This document shows positions 7,077 through 9,326 of a stretch of 9,326 nt of DNA, one piece after another. The notes under the pieces were generated by a model. That model ran no database searches, was not told the DNA's origin, and worked only from the letters and a program-made list of their open reading frames with translations. Made by a program: the position numbers and the translations under genes. Source of the DNA: CAZPHU01 sp964419255 (GTDB lineage Bacteria; Fibrobacterota; Chitinivibrionia; Chitinivibrionales; CAYFVL01); assembly GCA_964419255.1 (NCBI GenBank), contig CAYQOU010000101.1, forward strand, positions 1 to 9,326. The letters are read 5' to 3'. Positions within the stretch are counted from its first letter, which is position 1. Every line of letters starts with the position of its first letter.

Positions 7077-7176
7077 NNNNNNNNNNNNNNNNNNNNNNNN
7101 NNNNNNNNNNNNNNNNNNNNNNNNNNNNNNNNNNNNNNNNNNNNNNNNNNNNNNNNNNNNNNNNNNNNNNNNNNNN
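7077..7176. other. Assembly gap (100 N)
   Basis: Exactly 100 N, the usual filler for a gap of unknown length. Left of it, 44 bases after the Trm112-type stop show no clear gene; an ATG at 7059 lacks a ribosome site. Right of it, 7177-7226 has plus-strand frames that could be the tail of a gene lost in the gap, for example one ending SQKITIRH at a TGA (7203-7205), just before a terminator. One or more plus-strand genes may be missing, and the two sides might not be adjacent in the genome. Confidence 0.95.
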
Positions 7177-7226
7177 ATTCGCAGAAAATTACCATCCGGC
7201 ACTGAATCTTATGAATATGTGCGTGA

Positions 7227-7255
7227 AAAAAAGTCCTTTTTTTAAGGACTTTTTT
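7227..7255. terminator. Bidirectional intrinsic terminator
   Basis: A 12-bp stem pairs 7227-7238 with 7244-7255 around a loop of five T; its core is AAGTCCTT/AAGGACTT. Both arms end in A/T runs, so transcripts from either strand would carry a U-tract after the hairpin. It closes the minus-strand operon on its right, where it overlaps the stop codon of the CBM9-like gene (7256-7254). It can also end plus-strand transcription from the gap side. Confidence 0.88.
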
Positions 7256-7895
7256 ATTTCTCTTTTTTCTTCAGCTTCTTTGCCTGCGCACGTACAAGTA
7301 TATAGGCTATCAGCAAAATGGCAATGATAACACCCTGAAAGATCAGACGCGGGGAGGAGATCGTTTCCGGTGCATCCTTTTTAAGAAGGTTTGTTTTTCC
7401 ACTTATCACGAGTGTCGGCGCCTGTTGATCACAGCTGTCCTGTACCGACAGACGTATCCGATAATTTCCGCCGCTGTCGGGCTTGAGTTCCGTCCAGGGA
7501 ATAAGCCACTCCGCTGCGATAAGCGAATCCTGCCGCTCGGTATCAAGATGCACGTTGTAGGCCTTTCCCTCCGGCCCCGGCGTTTGCAATTCCATCACCA
7601 GGATTGTGTCAGCCTCTTCTCTTTCAAAAAAGAAAGTGCGCGTGCCGCATTTGTCAGCAGAATACGGATACTGCACGTATCCGGCAAATCCTTCGGGAGT
7701 ATTCATGGCGTCCCACCGGATGTCGAGTCCGGGAGCGAATCGACGACTCTGGTCGATATCCCATTCAAGCAGAAAGCCGTCACGCTGGATGTTTCTTCCA
7801 TCCATCGATACTACCGCCCCGGTTGTGTCGGCTGCAAGCATCGTTACCAAACTACACAGAAAAATGATCGAGAAATCTGCTCTTATTTTACGCAT
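7254..7895 (-). CDS. CBM9-like extracytoplasmic protein with C-terminal membrane anchor
   Basis: This 213-residue protein has a signal peptide (about 1-22, with R2-K3-R5 before the hydrophobic core and cleavage likely near AADTTGA). The middle resembles the CBM9-like fold of carbohydrate-binding or cytochrome-like domains. RDGFLLEWDIDQS (38-50) matches the usual 'xDGxLxEW' opening, and AAEWLIPWTELKPDSGGNYRI (127-147) matches the 'E-I-x-I-P-W-x-x-L' strand near the end. A transmembrane helix (about 184-203) and a lysine-rich tail (AKKLKKKEK) follow, so the domain should face outward with the tail in the cytoplasm. Three cysteines are present (C14 in the signal, C83, C155); the last two could pair. 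The gene overlaps the end of the FGE-like gene by 13 bases and ends in the terminator. A sugar-binding role is possible, but no ligand residues can be assigned. Confidence 0.7.
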   Translation of the reverse strand: MRKIRADFSIIFLCSLVTMLAADTTGAVVSMDGRNIQRDGFLLEWDIDQSRRFAPGLDIRWDAMNTPEGFAGYVQYPYSADKCGTRTFFFEREEADTILVMELQTPGPEGKAYNVHLDTERQDSLIAAEWLIPWTELKPDSGGNYRIRLSVQDSCDQQAPTLVISGKTNLLKKDAPETISSPRLIFQGVIIAILLIAYILVRAQAKKLKKKEK

Positions 7896-8656
7896 CGAAA
7901 CCCCAAACTCACTTCGCCATATTCAGGAGCCATCCATTGTCGGTTTTTTATGCGAAGCTGATCGCTGCCACTATACCACCCTCCGCCGCGAATTACCCGA
8001 TAGCGGCCAACCTCCGGGCCTTTCGGGTTACGTTCCGGAGACTGCCGATAGTACTCATTTGAATACCGGTCGGCCGTCCACTCCCAGACGTTGCCCGTCA
8101 TATCATACAACCCCCATCTGTTGGGAGATGATTGTCTGACCCGACGCGGCTTTCTCTCAGATGCGGTGGCGACCCTTTTTTCAGCAGGTGCATTGTTTCC
8201 CCAGGCATACCTGTTTTGAGTCTGTGCAAGAGCCGCATACTCCCATTCAGCTTCCGTGGGAAGCCGCATTCCTTTAGAACGGCAGTACTTTCGAGCCTGA
8301 TACCAGTTCACGCAGACAACCGGCTGATCTGCATGGCGGTATTTGACCGGCACCTTTACCTTTTTTGGCCCCCTCGATGTCCACATCAGACATTTCCCGT
8401 CATCGTAATGAGCCTTTGTGCAGGCGCCGGAAGATACGCACTCCTCGTACTCTCGCATAGTCACTTCCTGTGCATCCATGCGAAATGAGGATATTGAAAC
8501 AGTATGGCGCGGCTGTTCATCTTTCTGATCCCCTCCACCCATAGGAAAAGAGCCCGAAGGAATGCTGACCGTTTGTGCCGTAAGCTGAAAGAAAACAGTA
8601 AATACAACAGGAACCGCTCGAATGCATTCAACGGCCCACATATATTTGGATTTCAA
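7883..8656 (-). CDS. Secreted formylglycine-generating-enzyme (SUMF1) fold protein, probably non-catalytic
   Basis: This 257-residue protein has a signal peptide (about 1-27, AxA-type site in LTAQ) followed by an almost complete FGE-sulfatase domain. Its hallmarks are IPSGSFPMGGG (32-42), QEVTMREY (63-70), VNWYQARKYCRSKGMRLPTEAEWEYAA (116-142), WGLYDMTGNVWEW (181-193), RVIRGGGW (220-227) and LGFRC (251-255). Catalytic FGEs have two cysteines in the W-x-C-x4-C segment; here it reads W227-Y-S229-G-S-D-Q-L234, so both are missing. It is therefore unlikely to make formylglycine and may bind a ligand or partner. The CVSSGACT cysteine pattern (73, 79) suggests disulfides. The start is a TTG at 8656, with GGGAG upstream overlapping the previous gene's stop; a downstream ATG at 8641 would lose the positively charged start of the signal peptide. 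Confidence 0.85.
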   Translation of the reverse strand: MKSKYMWAVECIRAVPVVFTVFFQLTAQTVSIPSGSFPMGGGDQKDEQPRHTVSISSFRMDAQEVTMREYEECVSSGACTKAHYDDGKCLMWTSRGPKKVKVPVKYRHADQPVVCVNWYQARKYCRSKGMRLPTEAEWEYAALAQTQNRYAWGNNAPAEKRVATASERKPRRVRQSSPNRWGLYDMTGNVWEWTADRYSNEYYRQSPERNPKGPEVGRYRVIRGGGWYSGSDQLRIKNRQWMAPEYGEVSLGFRCVK

Positions 8657-8659
8657 ATA

Positions 8660-9319
8660 CTATTCGTCTCCCGCAAGTTCTATTACCAAAATAACGACAC
8701 TGAAGGCCAGGAACAGACCGATGGCAATCTTGTTTAACAGAGAATTGGCATCAATATCCTCCTCGCCTTCTTCGGTTGCTTCACCTGTCTTTTCGTCAGC
8801 AGGTGTCCGTTTATTTTGGACCGGTTTCATATCCACCTGCAGGGTATCAACCTTTCCTTCGGTGAGCGAGACATTCTCGCTGTATTGCTGGTATCCGGCA
8901 TGCTCAAGCTGTACTTCGTAATTACCCGGCCTGAGTTTGTTTGTCTCGAATGGCGTTTCTCCGACTGATTTGCCGTTAAGGCTGAGAATTGCACCGGAAG
9001 GTTCACTTATGACGGCGAGTCCGGCGGGTTGAATCAGCTCGAAATTCACCTCCTGACTATCCCCGGCAGCTACCAGAACGGTTGCCTTTTTAAGAAAAAA
9101 TCCGGACTTTTTCAGCACGATTGTGTGCCTTTGCGGGGAAAGGGACACAGTCTGGGGGGTTTGCCCGACTCTTTCCCCATTGATTTCCAAGACAGCCCCT
9201 GTCGGATCGCTTTTAATCAGCAGTACGCCATTGGCCGACGTTTCTCCATCGTCGGCTTCCTTTTTCCCGGAAGAAGATGTGTCCGCCCCGGTTGCAGGTG
9301 TCGTGGCGATGTTTTTCAT
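8660..9319 (-). CDS. PEGA-repeat protein with C-terminal membrane anchor, possibly 5'-incomplete
   Basis: This protein of at least 219 residues has two PEGA domains, at about 31-96 (LLIKSDPTGAVLEINGERVG) and 99-165 (LAVISEPSGAILSLNGKSVG). PEGA domains are small beta-sandwich modules found on bacterial surface proteins and next to kinases. An acidic linker (about 173-190) leads to a single transmembrane helix (about 195-214) at the very C-terminus. The first 30 residues are a low-complexity Ser/Thr/Gly/Asp stretch without a signal peptide. The frame stays open beyond the ATG to the window edge (Ser and Pro codons), and no ribosome site is visible in the 7 bases left. The true start, perhaps with a signal peptide or another domain, may therefore lie outside. 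Only 3 bases separate its stop from the TTG of the FGE-like gene, so the two are probably translationally coupled. Confidence 0.8.
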   Translation of the reverse strand: MKNIATTPATGADTSSSGKKEADDGETSANGVLLIKSDPTGAVLEINGERVGQTPQTVSLSPQRHTIVLKKSGFFLKKATVLVAAGDSQEVNFELIQPAGLAVISEPSGAILSLNGKSVGETPFETNKLRPGNYEVQLEHAGYQQYSENVSLTEGKVDTLQVDMKPVQNKRTPADEKTGEATEEGEEDIDANSLLNKIAIGLFLAFSVVILVIELAGDE

Positions 9320-9326
9320 AGATGGG

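Noticed and set aside
6902..7327. Plus-strand frame running through the N gap
   Set aside because: It overlaps the Trm112-type gene in another frame, reads through unknown bases, and crosses the terminator.
7425..8139. Overlapping plus-strand frames opposite the CBM9-like and FGE-like genes
   Set aside because: They are antisense to well-recognised domains and have no independent support.
7883..8656. Active sulfatase-modifying enzyme
   Set aside because: Both catalytic cysteines are replaced (Ser229, Leu234), and no sulfatase gene is present in the window.

Overview
The window is bacterial DNA of moderate GC content with compact, overlapping genes. Coding is almost all on the minus strand. 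The DnaE-type replicase, the secreted formylglycine-enzyme-like protein of the 'CVSSGACT' type, the PEGA repeats and the CBM9-like protein together suggest a Gram-negative lineage rich in such surface proteins, such as Fibrobacterota/Chitinivibrionia or a deltaproteobacterial-type group. This taxonomic guess is an inference with low confidence. A run of exactly 100 N at 7077-7176 marks a scaffold gap of unknown true length.

Layout from left to right. Positions 1-468 are mostly non-coding. They hold a possible start of a minus-strand gene at the left edge (24 to 1), a strong hairpin (352-387) and one copy of a dispersed repeat (391-419). Positions 469-6454 carry a tightly coupled minus-strand operon, transcribed right to left: a 602-residue protein with a Helicase_C_3-like region and a WYL-like C-terminus, then dnaE (replicative DNA polymerase III alpha), then a PlsC-type acyltransferase. 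The first two genes overlap by ATGA. dnaE and plsC overlap by 4 or 25 bases depending on the plsC start. Positions 6455-6774 form a divergent intergenic region with a candidate plus-strand promoter and the second repeat copy. A Trm112-family protein follows on the plus strand (6775-7032), then the gap.

Right of the gap, a symmetrical terminator (7227-7255) closes a second minus-strand operon (7254-9319). This encodes, in order of transcription, a PEGA-repeat protein with a C-terminal membrane anchor, a secreted FGE/SUMF1-fold protein that lacks the two catalytic cysteines, and a CBM9-like protein with a signal peptide and C-terminal membrane anchor. The three genes overlap or nearly touch and look like one envelope or cell-surface module.

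The parts most worth a second look are the uncharacterised Helicase_C_3/WYL protein coupled to dnaE, the three-gene surface module built on a non-catalytic FGE fold, and the intergenic repeat pair flanking the dnaE operon. No CRISPR array, tRNA, rRNA, transposase or recognisable prophage gene was seen.
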